A DNA stretch of 64,000 nucleotides from Microbacterium sulfonylureivorans (GCF_003999995.1 NZ_RJAD01000001.1:620001-684000), one strand, 5' to 3'. Positions 8,674 to 17,604 are shown, counted from the stretch's first letter. Translations and numbers: made by a program. Notes: a model not told the origin generated them from the letters alone.

Positions 8674-9828
8674 TCAGTGCAGCGCGGCGACCGCGCGTCG
8701 GATGGCCTCGCGGTCGGGCTTGCCGGAGGGCAGCGTCGCGAGCTCGTCCACGAGCACGAGGCGCGACGGCCGCGCGTACGACCCGATCTCGTCCTTGACT
8801 GCGGCGCGCGCCTCTTCGAGCTGCACCGACTCGCTCCGGCGCAGCGACTCGCCGCGGATGGCCACGACGACGGATGCCTCGCCCCACCGCTCGTCGGGCA
8901 CGCCGACCACCACCGCGCCGGACAGCCCGGGTACGGTGCGGACGACCCGCTCCACGCGGTCGAGGGACACGTTCACCCCGCCGGAGACGATGACGTTGTC
9001 GATCCGTCCGCGGACGCGCAGCAGTCCGTCCTCGAGGAGCCCCGCATCGCCCGTGCGGTACCACCGCGTGCCGTCGGCTGCGCGGGGGAACACGGCATCC
9101 GTCAGCTCGTCGTCGCCGAGATAGCCCTCGGCCAGGGTCGGGCCTGCAACCTGAACCTCGCCGCGCTCGATCCGCACGCGCACTCCCCGCAGCGGCGTCC
9201 CGTCGTACACGCAGCCGCCCGAGGTCTCGGTCGATCCGTAGGTGCGGACGACGCGGGCGCCGGCGGCCTCGGCGCGCTCGAGCGTCACCGGCGGCAGCGC
9301 CTGCCCGCCGACGAGGATCGTCTCGAACGAGCGGAGCGCGGTGCGCACGGCGGCGTCCTGCTCGGCGGCGTCGAGGAGGGTCGCGAGCTGCGCCGGCACG
9401 AGGGACGTGTAGGTCGGGATGCGCAGCCCGCGCTCCGACGACGCCATCATGAGGGCGGCCGCCGCGAACGACTGCGGCGTGAACGATCCGCTGAGGATGG
9501 CGGGCTCCCGGTCGGCGACGATCGACCGCACCAGGACCTGCATCCCGGCGACGTAGCTCGCCGGGAGCGCGAGGAGCCAGGCGCCTTCGCCCACGCGATC
9601 CGCCGTGGCCAGCGCGCTGGCGGTGAGGGCGTCGCGGCTGAGGACCACGCTCTTCGGCACGCCGGTCGACCCCGAGGTCGTCACGACGACGGCCGTGCCG
9701 GGTCGAACCTGACCGGGAAGCTCGCTCACCAGCCCCAGTCCGAGCGCCGGTCCGGCGCCGTGCAGCGCGCTCTTGAGCGCCCGCAGGACGTCGCGGGGGT
9801 CGTCGCCGGTGACGGGCTCGAGGTTCAT
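8674..9828 (-). CDS. menE: o-succinylbenzoate--CoA ligase (MenE)
   Basis: A 384-residue adenylate-forming enzyme that activates o-succinylbenzoate to its CoA ester. The P-loop TTSGSTGVPKSVVLS is near residue 50, the A5-type motif RTYGSTETSGG in the middle, and YRTGDAGLL and GKPDREAIRR near the end, with the final Lys being the usual adenylation lysine. It is shorter than typical MenE (450-500 residues), lacking most of the N-terminal subdomain, as in other actinobacterial versions. The ATG at 9828 follows the menB stop by four bases, so menB and menE are co-transcribed. Confidence 0.94.
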   Translation of the reverse strand: MNLEPVTGDDPRDVLRALKSALHGAGPALGLGLVSELPGQVRPGTAVVVTTSGSTGVPKSVVLSRDALTASALATADRVGEGAWLLALPASYVAGMQVLVRSIVADREPAILSGSFTPQSFAAAALMMASSERGLRIPTYTSLVPAQLATLLDAAEQDAAVRTALRSFETILVGGQALPPVTLERAEAAGARVVRTYGSTETSGGCVYDGTPLRGVRVRIERGEVQVAGPTLAEGYLGDDELTDAVFPRAADGTRWYRTGDAGLLEDGLLRVRGRIDNVIVSGGVNVSLDRVERVVRTVPGLSGAVVVGVPDERWGEASVVVAIRGESLRRSESVQLEEARAAVKDEIGSYARPSRLVLVDELATLPSGKPDREAIRRAVAALH

Positions 9829-9832
9829 CGCG

Positions 9833-10774
9833 TCAGAAGTGCCACGGATACGGCGACCAGTCCGGGTCGCGCTTCTCGAGGAACGCGTCTCGTCCCTCGA
9901 CCGCCTCGTCGGTGCCGTAGGCCAGGCGAGTCGCCTCGCCGGCGAACACCTGCTGGCCCACGAGCCCGTCGTCGACGGCGTTGAACGCGAACTTGAGCAT
10001 GCGGATCGCGGTCGGCGACTTGGTGAGGATCGTGCGCGCCATCGCGATCGCCTCGCGCTCGAGCTCGGCGTGGGGGACGACTCGGTTGACGGCGCCCATC
10101 TCGTACGCTCGCTGCGCCGAGTACTCCTCGGCGAGGAAGAACACCTCCCGGGCGTTCTTCTGCCCGATCTGTCGCGCGAAGTACGCGGAGCCGTAGCCTG
10201 CGTCGAAGGATCCGACATCCGCGTCCGTCTGCTTGAACCGGCCGTGCTCGGCGCTCGCGATCGACAGGTCGCACACGACGTGCAGCGAGTGCCCGCCACC
10301 GGCGGCCCACCCTGGGATGACGGCGATGACGACCTTGGGCATGAACCGGATCAGCCGCTGCACTTCGAGGATGTGGAGGCGTCCGGTGCGCGCCAGCAGA
10401 CCGGGGGTCTGCGGCGGAGCCGCGGAAGGCGAATGGGCGACGTCGGTGACCTCGTCGGTCTCGGAGTACTTGTACCCGTCGCGCCCCCGGATGCGCTGGT
10501 CGCCGCCGGAGCAGAACGCCCAGCCGCCGTCCTTCGGGCTCGGCCCGTTGCCCGTGACGAGCACGACGCCGACGCGCGGGTCCTGCCGCGCCGAGTCGAG
10601 CGCGCGATACAGCTCGTCGACGGTGTGCGGTCGGAAGGCGTTGCGCACCTCGGGGCGGTCGAACGCGATGCGCGCGATGCGCCCGTCCTTCGACACGTGC
10701 GCGGTGATGTCGGTGAAGCCCGAGGCGCCGGGTGCCGGCATCCATTCGTCTTCGTCGAACAGCTCGGAGACCAT
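9833..10774 (-). CDS. menB: 1,4-dihydroxy-2-naphthoyl-CoA synthase (MenB)
   Basis: A 313-residue crotonase-family enzyme that closes the second ring of the naphthoquinone. Diagnostic stretches are RPEVRNAFRPHTVDEL, FCSGGDQRIRG (oxyanion hole), PGWAAGGGHSLHVVCDLSIAS and the C-terminal FLEKRDPDWSPYPWHF, which is nearly invariant in MenB. TAAGCT (10787-10782) ends seven bases before the ATG, so the gene probably heads the menB-menE transcript without a leader. Confidence 0.97.
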   Translation of the reverse strand: MVSELFDEDEWMPAPGASGFTDITAHVSKDGRIARIAFDRPEVRNAFRPHTVDELYRALDSARQDPRVGVVLVTGNGPSPKDGGWAFCSGGDQRIRGRDGYKYSETDEVTDVAHSPSAAPPQTPGLLARTGRLHILEVQRLIRFMPKVVIAVIPGWAAGGGHSLHVVCDLSIASAEHGRFKQTDADVGSFDAGYGSAYFARQIGQKNAREVFFLAEEYSAQRAYEMGAVNRVVPHAELEREAIAMARTILTKSPTAIRMLKFAFNAVDDGLVGQQVFAGEATRLAYGTDEAVEGRDAFLEKRDPDWSPYPWHF

Positions 10775-10807
10775 GGAAGCCAGCTTATTGCGGTGGGATG
10801 CCGCGCC

Positions 10808-11605
10808 TCATGCCCCGTTCTTGGCGTCGCGCCAGCGCAGCCACGACGTCACGAGGTCGTAGTCCCAGTCCGGTCCTTGGAATCCGAGGGTGAACAGGCG
10901 CACGCCGGCGTCGTAGAGGTCGTCGGCGAAGGCCTCGCCCCGCTGATGCAGTTCGTTGGAGATGACGAGGCCCGACGTGTCGCGCTCCTCCTTCTCGGCC
11001 CACCGCTCGATCACGCCGATCTTGTGGGCGAGCTCGTCGGGGCGCACGAAGCTGTGCCAGATGTCGGCGTGACGGGCCACCAGCCGCAGGGTCTTCTGCT
11101 CGCCCTTGCCGCCGATCATGACCGGGATGCGCCGCGTCGGCGCGGGGTTCAGCTTCTCCCAGCGCGCCTCGATGCGGGCCAGGCCGGCGGCGAGGTCGTC
11201 GAGCCGCGAGCCGGCTGTGCCGAACTCGTAGCCGTACTCCTCGTAGTCCCGGGCGAACCAGCCCGACCCGGTGGCGAAGATGAAGCGCCCGGTGCCGTCC
11301 TTCGCAGAGATGTGGTCGATCGTCCGCGCCATGTCGGCCTGGAGGTCGGGGTTGCGATAGCTGTTGCAGTTCACCAGCGACCCGAACTCGACGCGCTCGG
11401 TCTGCTCCGCCCAGGCGGCCAGCATCGTCCACGACTCGAAGTGGAGCCCGTCGGGATCGCCCGACAGGGGGAAGAAGTGGTCCCAGTTGAAGAGGATGTC
11501 GACGCCGAGGTCTTCGAGGCGGAGCACGGCGTCGCGGAAGGCCGAGTACGGCGCGTGCTGCGGCTGCAGCTGGATGCCGAGGCGGACCGGGGTGTCGAGA
11601 AGCAT
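10808..11605 (-). CDS. LLM class F420-dependent oxidoreductase
   Basis: A 265-residue luciferase-like TIM-barrel protein. LGIQLQPQHAPYSAFRDAV, FNWDHFFPL, TGSGWFARDYEEYGYEF and RIPVMIGGKGEQKTLRLVARHADIWH follow the family pattern, with the last stretch being the cofactor phosphate loop. Members of this subgroup use reduced F420; the substrate is unknown. TAGGCT (11618-11613) ends seven bases before the ATG, so a leaderless message is likely. It is 33 bases upstream-to-stop from menB on the same strand but has its own promoter. Confidence 0.85.
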   Translation of the reverse strand: MLLDTPVRLGIQLQPQHAPYSAFRDAVLRLEDLGVDILFNWDHFFPLSGDPDGLHFESWTMLAAWAEQTERVEFGSLVNCNSYRNPDLQADMARTIDHISAKDGTGRFIFATGSGWFARDYEEYGYEFGTAGSRLDDLAAGLARIEARWEKLNPAPTRRIPVMIGGKGEQKTLRLVARHADIWHSFVRPDELAHKIGVIERWAEKEERDTSGLVISNELHQRGEAFADDLYDAGVRLFTLGFQGPDWDYDLVTSWLRWRDAKNGA

Positions 11606-11677
11606 GGGAATAAGCCTAGGGGCGTGCGCGGAGGGACCGGCCCGATCGGACCGGCCCCCTGACCGCGGTGCGGCCGC

Positions 11678-12637
11678 TCAGCCCTTTCGGGCGCGCGCCG
11701 CCTTGAGCGCGGCATCCGCGGTGTCCCACGCTGCGATCCCGACGATGACGAAGCCGATGACGACCGTCACGATCGTCTGCACCTCGTCGCCCTCGGCGCC
11801 GATGATCGTGGGGAAGTACTCCGGGTTGAGGAGCCGGCCCTGCGTGAGCAGCCACACGGCGGGAATGGCGATGGCGAGGTTCAGCAGCCCGTTGACGATC
11901 GCGAGCCCGACCGTCCAGCGGCGCACCGCGTACACCGCGACGGCGAGGCCGGCCTCGAGGGCCATGAGGGCGAACAGCGCGAGGATCCATGCCGGCCACA
12001 GGCCCGGGTCGAGGAACGAGAGGCCCGGATGCATCGGCACGAACCCGATGAACAGATCCCAGAGGATCGCGCCGGCGGCGAGAACCAGGAAGACGAGGGA
12101 TGCGATCATGTCGCCGAATCCGACGCCCCGCGGGCGGGCCTCGGGGAGCTGGTCGACGCTCCAGGGGACGAGCGGGTCCTTACGGTCGCGGACAGCCGTG
12201 CGCTCGACGACCGCGAACACGAGGACCGTCCAGAACCCGAGGTGGACGACGACGCCGATGAGGACGGGGATGACCGTCCCGACGATCTCGCCGAACGACT
12301 TCCCGTCGAGCACCAGCGCGAACGAGACGCCGAACGCGGCGCACGCGGGGACGATCCACAGGAGGAGCTTGAAGAGGCGCCACCAGTCGAGGAAGTAGCG
12401 CGGTCCGATCAGGTACAGGGGCCGCTCCGTGTACCCGGCGGCGAGCTTGTCGGGGTCGCCGAGGTCGGTCAGCACCGCTCGCTCGGCGGTCTCGCGTGGT
12501 TCGCCGTCGGCGACGCGGGCCTCGATCTGATCGTCGATCGAGCCGCGCAGCTCGGCGGAGAGGTCGTCGCGCTGCGCCTCCGGCACGGTGCGCATCGCCG
12601 CCGACACGTAGCGGTCTGTCAGAGTCGTGGTGGTCAT
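11678..12637 (-). CDS. HAAS/permease-prefix-type membrane protein (second copy of the module)
   Basis: A 319-residue protein with an N-terminal soluble region MRTVPEAQRDDLSAELRGSI and LGDPDKLAAGY (about residues 1-70), resembling the HAAS-type domain. About seven hydrophobic segments follow up to residue 310. The ATG at 12637 lies one base after the padR stop and is preceded by CAGGAGGACTGAC, a strong Shine-Dalgarno sequence inside the end of padR. The longer open frame is ignored because it runs through padR in another frame. Its job is unknown. It repeats the arrangement at 1412-2685 but has no ABC genes beside it. Confidence 0.8.
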   Translation of the reverse strand: MTTTTLTDRYVSAAMRTVPEAQRDDLSAELRGSIDDQIEARVADGEPRETAERAVLTDLGDPDKLAAGYTERPLYLIGPRYFLDWWRLFKLLLWIVPACAAFGVSFALVLDGKSFGEIVGTVIPVLIGVVVHLGFWTVLVFAVVERTAVRDRKDPLVPWSVDQLPEARPRGVGFGDMIASLVFLVLAAGAILWDLFIGFVPMHPGLSFLDPGLWPAWILALFALMALEAGLAVAVYAVRRWTVGLAIVNGLLNLAIAIPAVWLLTQGRLLNPEYFPTIIGAEGDEVQTIVTVVIGFVIVGIAAWDTADAALKAARARKG

Positions 12638-12638
12638 G

Positions 12639-12974
12639 TCAGTCCTCCTGGGGCAGGGATTCGATCGCCGTGGCGATCGCGCGGAAATCGTCGGTGAGGG
12701 CGGCGGCGAGGCGGGAGCCCGCTTCGCTCGTGCGATAGAACTTGCGAGGCCGCGCCTCGTCGGTGTTCCACTCGCTCGTGAGATGCCCCTGCTTCTCGAG
12801 ACGGCGCAGCAGGGGGTAGAGCGTGTTGGCGTCGGTGTCGAACCCGCGCGACTGGAGCTCTTCGAGCAGCCCATAGCCGTAGCCGGGGGCCTCGAGCAGT
12901 CGCAGGCACGCGAGCACGACGGTGCCGCGCCGCAGCTCCTGCAGGTGGGTTTCGAGTGCTTCGGTCTCGCTCAT
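12639..12974 (-). CDS. PadR family transcriptional regulator
   Basis: A 111-residue PadR-type winged-helix protein, with GYGYGLLEELQSRGF, TLYPLLRRLEKQGHL and RKFYRTSEAGSRL. It is shorter than the first PadR of the window and has only a brief C-terminal dimerisation helix (subfamily 2-like). The ATG has no Shine-Dalgarno sequence. A TACAGT -10 (12987-12982) ends seven bases before it and a TTGACG -35 lies 18 bases further up, so the transcript should be leaderless. Palindromes overlap this promoter. Confidence 0.92.
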   Translation of the reverse strand: MSETEALETHLQELRRGTVVLACLRLLEAPGYGYGLLEELQSRGFDTDANTLYPLLRRLEKQGHLTSEWNTDEARPRKFYRTSEAGSRLAAALTDDFRAIATAIESLPQED

Positions 12975-12978
12975 GCTT

Positions 12979-13011
12979 CACACTGTACTGTGTGATACAC
13001 ACTATCGTCAA
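12979..13011 (-). promoter_or_regulatory. padR promoter with overlapping palindromes
   Basis: TTGACG (13011-13006), an 18-base spacer and TACAGT (12987-12982) form the promoter. Over it lie CACAC-TGTACT-GTGTG (12979-12994, imperfect only at one symmetric pair) and GTGTG-ATA-CACAC (12990-13002), sharing one GTGTG arm. Autoregulation by the adjacent PadR is inferred. Confidence 0.7.
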
Positions 13012-13110
13012 TCACACATCGCTGTTCCGGATAGGCGCCGCCCCTTGGTGGATGCCGCGCGATCCCGCAACCCCCTCCCCGGCCGGCGGCAGTCCGGAGA
13101 GACTCGGGTG

Positions 13111-14076
13111 ATGGTCTTCCTCGGGTACCACGCCTCCCACGAGCAGCTTCCGCCCAGCGCGCTGCTGCGCGCCGTCGTCGACGCAGAGCGCGCCGGATTC
13201 GACGGCGCGATGTGCTCCGACCACCTGGCGCCGTGGGGCGTGCGACAGGGCGAGTCCGGTTTCGCCTGGTCGTGGCTCGGCGCGGCGTTGGCTTCGACAT
13301 CCTTCTCGATCGGGGTCGTCAACGCACCGGGCCAGCGCTATCACCCCGCCGTGATCGCTCAGGCGATCGCCACGCTCGAGGAGATGTTCCCCGACCGCTT
13401 CTGGGCCGTGCTCGGCAGCGGTGAAGCCATGAACGAGCACGTCACCGCCGACCCGTGGCCGCCGAAGGACGAGCGCAACGCCCGCCTCGACGAGTCGATC
13501 GATGTGATCCGGCGGCTCCTCGACGGAGACGAGGTGACGCACGACGGGCTCGTCCGCGTGCATCGCGCACGCGTGTGGTCGCTCCCGGCCACGCCCCCGC
13601 CGCTGCTCGGCGCGGCGGTCAGCGCCGAGACCGCGGGATGGCTCGCCGGCCGCGTGGACGGCCTCGCGACCGTCGCCCAGGACCCCGCCGCGCTCCGTCG
13701 CGTCGTGGACGCCTACCGGTCGGGCGGAGGAGAGGGACCTTGCGTCCTGCAGGTGCACGTGTCGCTCGCGGAGACGGATGCCGCGGCCCTCGCCCTTGCG
13801 GAGGACCAGTGGCCGAACGGGCTCATCGGGCCGCCTCGCGCGTGGGACTTCGACCAGCCCGAGGACTTCGACGCCGCTGTCGCCGACCCCGATGAGGGCG
13901 AGCTGCGCAAGGCCGTACTCGTCGATTCGGATGCCGCGGCCCTCGCCGAGCGGATCGCCGAGCTCGCCGGGATCGGCTTCGACCGCGTCTACGTCCACCA
14001 CGTCGGCAAGGACCAGGGCGCGTTCCTGGACCGCGCCGCCGCCGACCTGCTGCCGGCTCTGCGGAGGATCCTGTGA
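13111..14076 (+). CDS. LLM class flavin oxidoreductase, TIGR03885-like
   Basis: A 321-residue luciferase-like protein beginning FLGYHASHEQLPPSALL, with GAMCSDHLAPWG, FSIGVVNAPGQRYHPAVIAQA and VYVHHVGKDQ near the end. It resembles the TIGR03885 group, described as probably flavin- rather than F420-dependent. The ATG at 13111 has GGAGAGA about ten bases upstream. Its stop overlaps the GTG start of the GH13 gene (GTGA), so the two are translationally coupled. The reaction is unknown; the coupling suggests a link with trehalose or glucan metabolism. Confidence 0.82.
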   Translation: MVFLGYHASHEQLPPSALLRAVVDAERAGFDGAMCSDHLAPWGVRQGESGFAWSWLGAALASTSFSIGVVNAPGQRYHPAVIAQAIATLEEMFPDRFWAVLGSGEAMNEHVTADPWPPKDERNARLDESIDVIRRLLDGDEVTHDGLVRVHRARVWSLPATPPPLLGAAVSAETAGWLAGRVDGLATVAQDPAALRRVVDAYRSGGGEGPCVLQVHVSLAETDAAALALAEDQWPNGLIGPPRAWDFDQPEDFDAAVADPDEGELRKAVLVDSDAAALAERIAELAGIGFDRVYVHHVGKDQGAFLDRAAADLLPALRRIL

Positions 14077-15734
14077 AGATCACCGACACCAGCGACCTGT
14101 GGTGGAAGACGAGCGTCGTCTACTGCCTCGACGTCGAGACCTACCTCGACCACGACGGCGACGGCACCGGAGACTTCGCCGGGCTCGCGCGCCGGATCGA
14201 CTATCTCGCGGATCTCGGCGTGACGTGCCTGTGGCTCATGCCCTTCTACCCGACGACCGATCGCGACGACGGGTACGACGTCACGGACTTCTACGGCGTC
14301 GACCCGCGCCTCGGCTCGCACGGCGACCTCGTGGAGGTGGTCCGCACAGCGCGGGATCGCGGCATCCGCGTCATCGTCGACCTCGTCGTCAACCACACCT
14401 CCGACCGGCACCCGTGGTTCGTCGCGGCGAAGCGTTCGCGGCCGTCGCGCTTCCGCGACTTCTACGTGTGGCGCGACGAGCCGCCCGCGAACAACGTCAA
14501 CACCGTGTTCCCCGGCGAGGAGAAGACGCTGTGGGAGCTCGACGAGAAGAGCGGCCAGTACTACCTGCACAGCTTCTACCGTCACCAGCCCGACCTGAAC
14601 ATCGCGAACCCGTCCGTGCGTGATGAGATCGCCAAGACGATCGGGTTCTGGCTGCAGCTGGGGATCTCCGGCTTCCGCGTGGACGCGGTGCCGTTCCTCC
14701 TCGAGGTTCCGGAGGGGGCCGACTTCTCCGACCCGCACGAGTACCTGCGCGACATCCGGCGCTTCCTGCGACGCCGGTCGCGCGAGGCCGTCCTCCTCGG
14801 CGAGGTGAACCTCCCGTATCGCGACCAGCTCACCTACTTCGGCGGAGACAAGGGCGAGGAGCTCACACTCCAGTTCGACTTCATCGGGATGCAAGCGCTC
14901 TACCTCTCGCTCGCCCGCTCCGACCCGCGCCCGCTCGCGAAGGCGCTGCGGGCGCGGCCGCCGATCGCCCCCGAGGCGCAGTGGGCGAACTTCGTGCGCA
15001 ATCACGACGAGCTCACCCTCGACAAGCTCACCGACGCAGAGCGCGAGGAGGTCTTCGAGGCCTTCGCCCCGGACGAGGACCAGCGCGTCTACGGCCGCGG
15101 CATCACCCGGCGCCTGCCCACGATGCTCGGCGGCGACCCGCGGCGGATCCGCATGGTCTACAGCCTCCTGTTCTCGCTGCCCGGCGTCCCCGTGCTGTTC
15201 TACGGCGAGGAGATCGGCATGGCCGAGAATGCCGACATCGCCGGACGAATGGCGGTGCGCACGCCGATGCAGTGGAGCGACGCGCGCAACGGCGGATTCT
15301 CGACGGCTGCCCCGTCCCGGCTGCCCGCGCGTCCGCCCGAAGGCGGCTACGGCCCGGAGCACGTCAACGCGTCGGAGCAGCTCAACGACGAGGAGTCCCT
15401 GCTGCACTTCATCCGACGCCTCGCCGCCCGCTACCGCATCTCACCCGAGATCGGCTGGGGCGAGGTCGAGCTGCTCGACCATGAGGCACCCGCCGTCCTG
15501 GCGCACTCGCTGCGCGCCGACGTCGGGCGGATGATCGCCGTGCACAACTTCGCCGACGAGCCGACGCGCGTGCGCCTCGCGATCGCCGACGAGCCCGAGG
15601 GCACCGAGCTGAGCGATCTGTTCAGCAGCGAGCGCGTCGGCCTCGGGGCACGCGGCGGCTTCGAGCTCGACCTCGCGGCGTACGGATGGCGGTGGCTGCG
15701 GGTGGCCCGACCGGGCGACGGACGACTCGGCTGA
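14073..15734 (+). CDS. GH13 alpha-amylase family protein, trehalose synthase-like
   Basis: A 553-residue glycoside hydrolase family 13 enzyme. The four conserved regions are present: DLVVNH (about 103-108), GFRVDAVPFL with nucleophile D204, LLGEVNLPY with acid/base E244, and VRNHDELTLD with D312. The opening WWKTSVVYCLDVETYLDHD and the order of regions are like TreS (maltose/trehalose isomerase) and its relatives, but no maltokinase domain is fused. The GTG start overlaps the preceding stop and has GGAGGATCCT as ribosome-binding site. A beta-sandwich domain C occupies about residues 460-545. It is cytosolic, with no signal peptide. Confidence 0.88.
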   Translation: MKITDTSDLWWKTSVVYCLDVETYLDHDGDGTGDFAGLARRIDYLADLGVTCLWLMPFYPTTDRDDGYDVTDFYGVDPRLGSHGDLVEVVRTARDRGIRVIVDLVVNHTSDRHPWFVAAKRSRPSRFRDFYVWRDEPPANNVNTVFPGEEKTLWELDEKSGQYYLHSFYRHQPDLNIANPSVRDEIAKTIGFWLQLGISGFRVDAVPFLLEVPEGADFSDPHEYLRDIRRFLRRRSREAVLLGEVNLPYRDQLTYFGGDKGEELTLQFDFIGMQALYLSLARSDPRPLAKALRARPPIAPEAQWANFVRNHDELTLDKLTDAEREEVFEAFAPDEDQRVYGRGITRRLPTMLGGDPRRIRMVYSLLFSLPGVPVLFYGEEIGMAENADIAGRMAVRTPMQWSDARNGGFSTAAPSRLPARPPEGGYGPEHVNASEQLNDEESLLHFIRRLAARYRISPEIGWGEVELLDHEAPAVLAHSLRADVGRMIAVHNFADEPTRVRLAIADEPEGTELSDLFSSERVGLGARGGFELDLAAYGWRWLRVARPGDGRLG

Positions 15735-15836
15735 CCCGCCGATCTGAGCAACCGCGGCTCGGGCGCCGAGAGCGGCGCGCACGCGCGGTCCATCCAGAAC
15801 CAGACATGGGGGCCGATGTAGGGGCATGATCGAGGC

Positions 15837-16838
15837 GTGACCACCCTGCGCCCGTCCCCCTCCCTCGCCGACATCCTCTCGACCGCGCACGTGGTGGCTC
15901 TGCCCCTGGCGGCGCGCTTCCGGGGGATCGACGTGCGCGAGGCCGTCGTCTTCGAGGGCCCCGAGGGCTGGACCGAGTTCTCGCCCTTCGCAGAGTACGA
16001 CGACGCCGAGGCCGCAGCATGGCTCGCGGGGGCGATCGACTTCGGATGGATGCCGCAGCCCGCGCCCGTCCGTGCCGAGATCCCCGTGAACGCCACCGTC
16101 CCGGCGGTGGACGCAGCATCCGTCCCCGCGATCCTCGCGCGCTTCGACGGCTGCCGGACGGCCAAGGTCAAGGTCGCCGAGCCCGGCCAGCGGCTGGCCG
16201 ACGACGTCGCACGGGTGCAGGCCGTCCGCGAGGCGATGGGCCCCGAGGGCCGCATCCGCGTGGACGCGAACGGGGCATGGAACGTCGACGAGGCGGAGCG
16301 GGCGCTTCATGCCCTGGCCGAATGCGACCTCGAGTACGCCGAGCAGCCGTGCGCCACGGTCGACGAGCTGGCCGAGTTGCGGCGCCGCGTGAAGTACATG
16401 GGCATCCCGATCGCGGCGGACGAGAGCGTCCGCAAGGCGTCCGACCCCGTGGCGGTCGCCCGAGCGGGCGCCGCGGACCTGCTCATCGTGAAGGCCCAGC
16501 CGCTGGGCGGCGTGAACCGGGCCCTGGCGATCGTGGCCGAGGCGGGTCTGCCGGCCGTCGTCTCCAGCGCACTCGACACGTCGATCGGGCTGTCGATGGG
16601 GGTGACGCTGGCGGGCGCGCTTCCGCAGCTCGACTACGACTGCGGACTGGGCACGTCGTCGCTCTTCACCGCCGACATCGTCGAGCCCGCTCTGGCGCCG
16701 CGGGGCGGGGTGCTGCCTGTCGGGAGGATCGCCCCCGACCCGGCGCTGCTCGCTGAGCACGCGGCTTCCGACGACCGACGCGACTGGTGGCTCGCGCGAC
16801 TCGCGCGCTGCTACGAGGAGCTCAGCGGCCCGGACTGA
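15837..16838 (+). CDS. menC: o-succinylbenzoate synthase (MenC)
   Basis: A 333-residue enolase-superfamily enzyme that dehydrates SHCHC to o-succinylbenzoate in menaquinone synthesis. TAKVKVAEPG holds the KxK base, RVDANGAW and EYAEQPC the first two metal ligands, AADESVRK the third, and IVKAQPLGG the second catalytic lysine. This matches the short actinobacterial MenC. The GTG start has CATGAT (15825-15830) six bases upstream with a CAGACA -35, so it is probably leaderless. It lies 5 kb from menB/menE with unrelated genes between. Confidence 0.94.
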   Translation: MTTLRPSPSLADILSTAHVVALPLAARFRGIDVREAVVFEGPEGWTEFSPFAEYDDAEAAAWLAGAIDFGWMPQPAPVRAEIPVNATVPAVDAASVPAILARFDGCRTAKVKVAEPGQRLADDVARVQAVREAMGPEGRIRVDANGAWNVDEAERALHALAECDLEYAEQPCATVDELAELRRRVKYMGIPIAADESVRKASDPVAVARAGAADLLIVKAQPLGGVNRALAIVAEAGLPAVVSSALDTSIGLSMGVTLAGALPQLDYDCGLGTSSLFTADIVEPALAPRGGVLPVGRIAPDPALLAEHAASDDRRDWWLARLARCYEELSGPD

Positions 16839-16888
16839 AGGTCGACGCGCATCGCTCGCTCGGCGACCGGCGGGGCGGCGCGGGATGC

Positions 16889-17542
16889 TCAGCGCGCGGG
16901 ATCGGCGGGGTGCTCGATGATGAGCTCGGCGACTCTGGCCAGCTCCTCGTTCGTGCGCAGGGACATCTCGGCGTGGTCGAGCCCGGCCATGGCCGATCGC
17001 ACCGAGGCGCCCTCCCACACCGTCAGCATGAGCCGCGCGGCGGCGAGCGCCGGAAGCCGGAAGCGCATGGTCTTGGCCCGGCCGATGTCGTCGATGATGT
17101 GGGCGACCCCCTCGAGCATCTCGTCCTCCTGGGCGAGATATGCCGCGGCGAGCTGCGGCGAGCGCAGGGCGTGGATGCGGATCTCGCTCATCAGCAGGAC
17201 GCCGAGCCGGTCATCGGCCGAGATGTCGAGCACCTGCTGCACGATGCCGAAGGCATTCGAGGGCGCTTCGTCGAGCCCGCCGGCGCGATCGAGCTCGGCG
17301 ACCCGCTCGCGGACGGCGGCCACGCGCTCACGGGCGACCCGACCGGCGAGTTCGAGGAACAGGTCGTCCTTCGTCTCGAAGTTGGAGTAGAACGCCCCGC
17401 GGGTGAATCCGGCGCGCTCGCAGATGGCCTCGACGGATGCCGCGTCCAACCCGACCTCGGCGAACACCTGCGCGGCGGCGTCCAGCAGCTTCTGGCGCGT
17501 GGCCTCGCGACGACGCGAGGTCACGGCGACGGTGTCTGTCAT
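16889..17542 (-). CDS. TetR family transcriptional regulator
   Basis: A 217-residue repressor, divergent from the MMPL operon. The N-terminal helix-turn-helix is SVEAICERAGFTRGAFYSNF (about residues 41-60), and the rest is the ligand-binding helical domain. A strong GAGAGGAGGACGG Shine-Dalgarno stretch precedes the ATG. The 127-base gap to the transporter holds two tandem copies of GATACA-N4-TGTATC, the likely operator for both directions. Ligands for such regulators are often the exported lipid or drug; here it is unknown. Confidence 0.92.
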   Translation of the reverse strand: MTDTVAVTSRRREATRQKLLDAAAQVFAEVGLDAASVEAICERAGFTRGAFYSNFETKDDLFLELAGRVARERVAAVRERVAELDRAGGLDEAPSNAFGIVQQVLDISADDRLGVLLMSEIRIHALRSPQLAAAYLAQEDEMLEGVAHIIDDIGRAKTMRFRLPALAAARLMLTVWEGASVRSAMAGLDHAEMSLRTNEELARVAELIIEHPADPAR

Positions 17543-17604
17543 CCGTCCTCCTCTCGCTCATCTTCACACGGACTACTCAGGTTGGGCTCGCGGGCCCGCC
17601 CTAC

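Noticed and set aside
15751..15780. GC-rich hairpin between the GH13 gene and menC
   Set aside because: The stem is only five bases and similar pairings occur by chance in such GC-rich DNA; I could not support a terminator.
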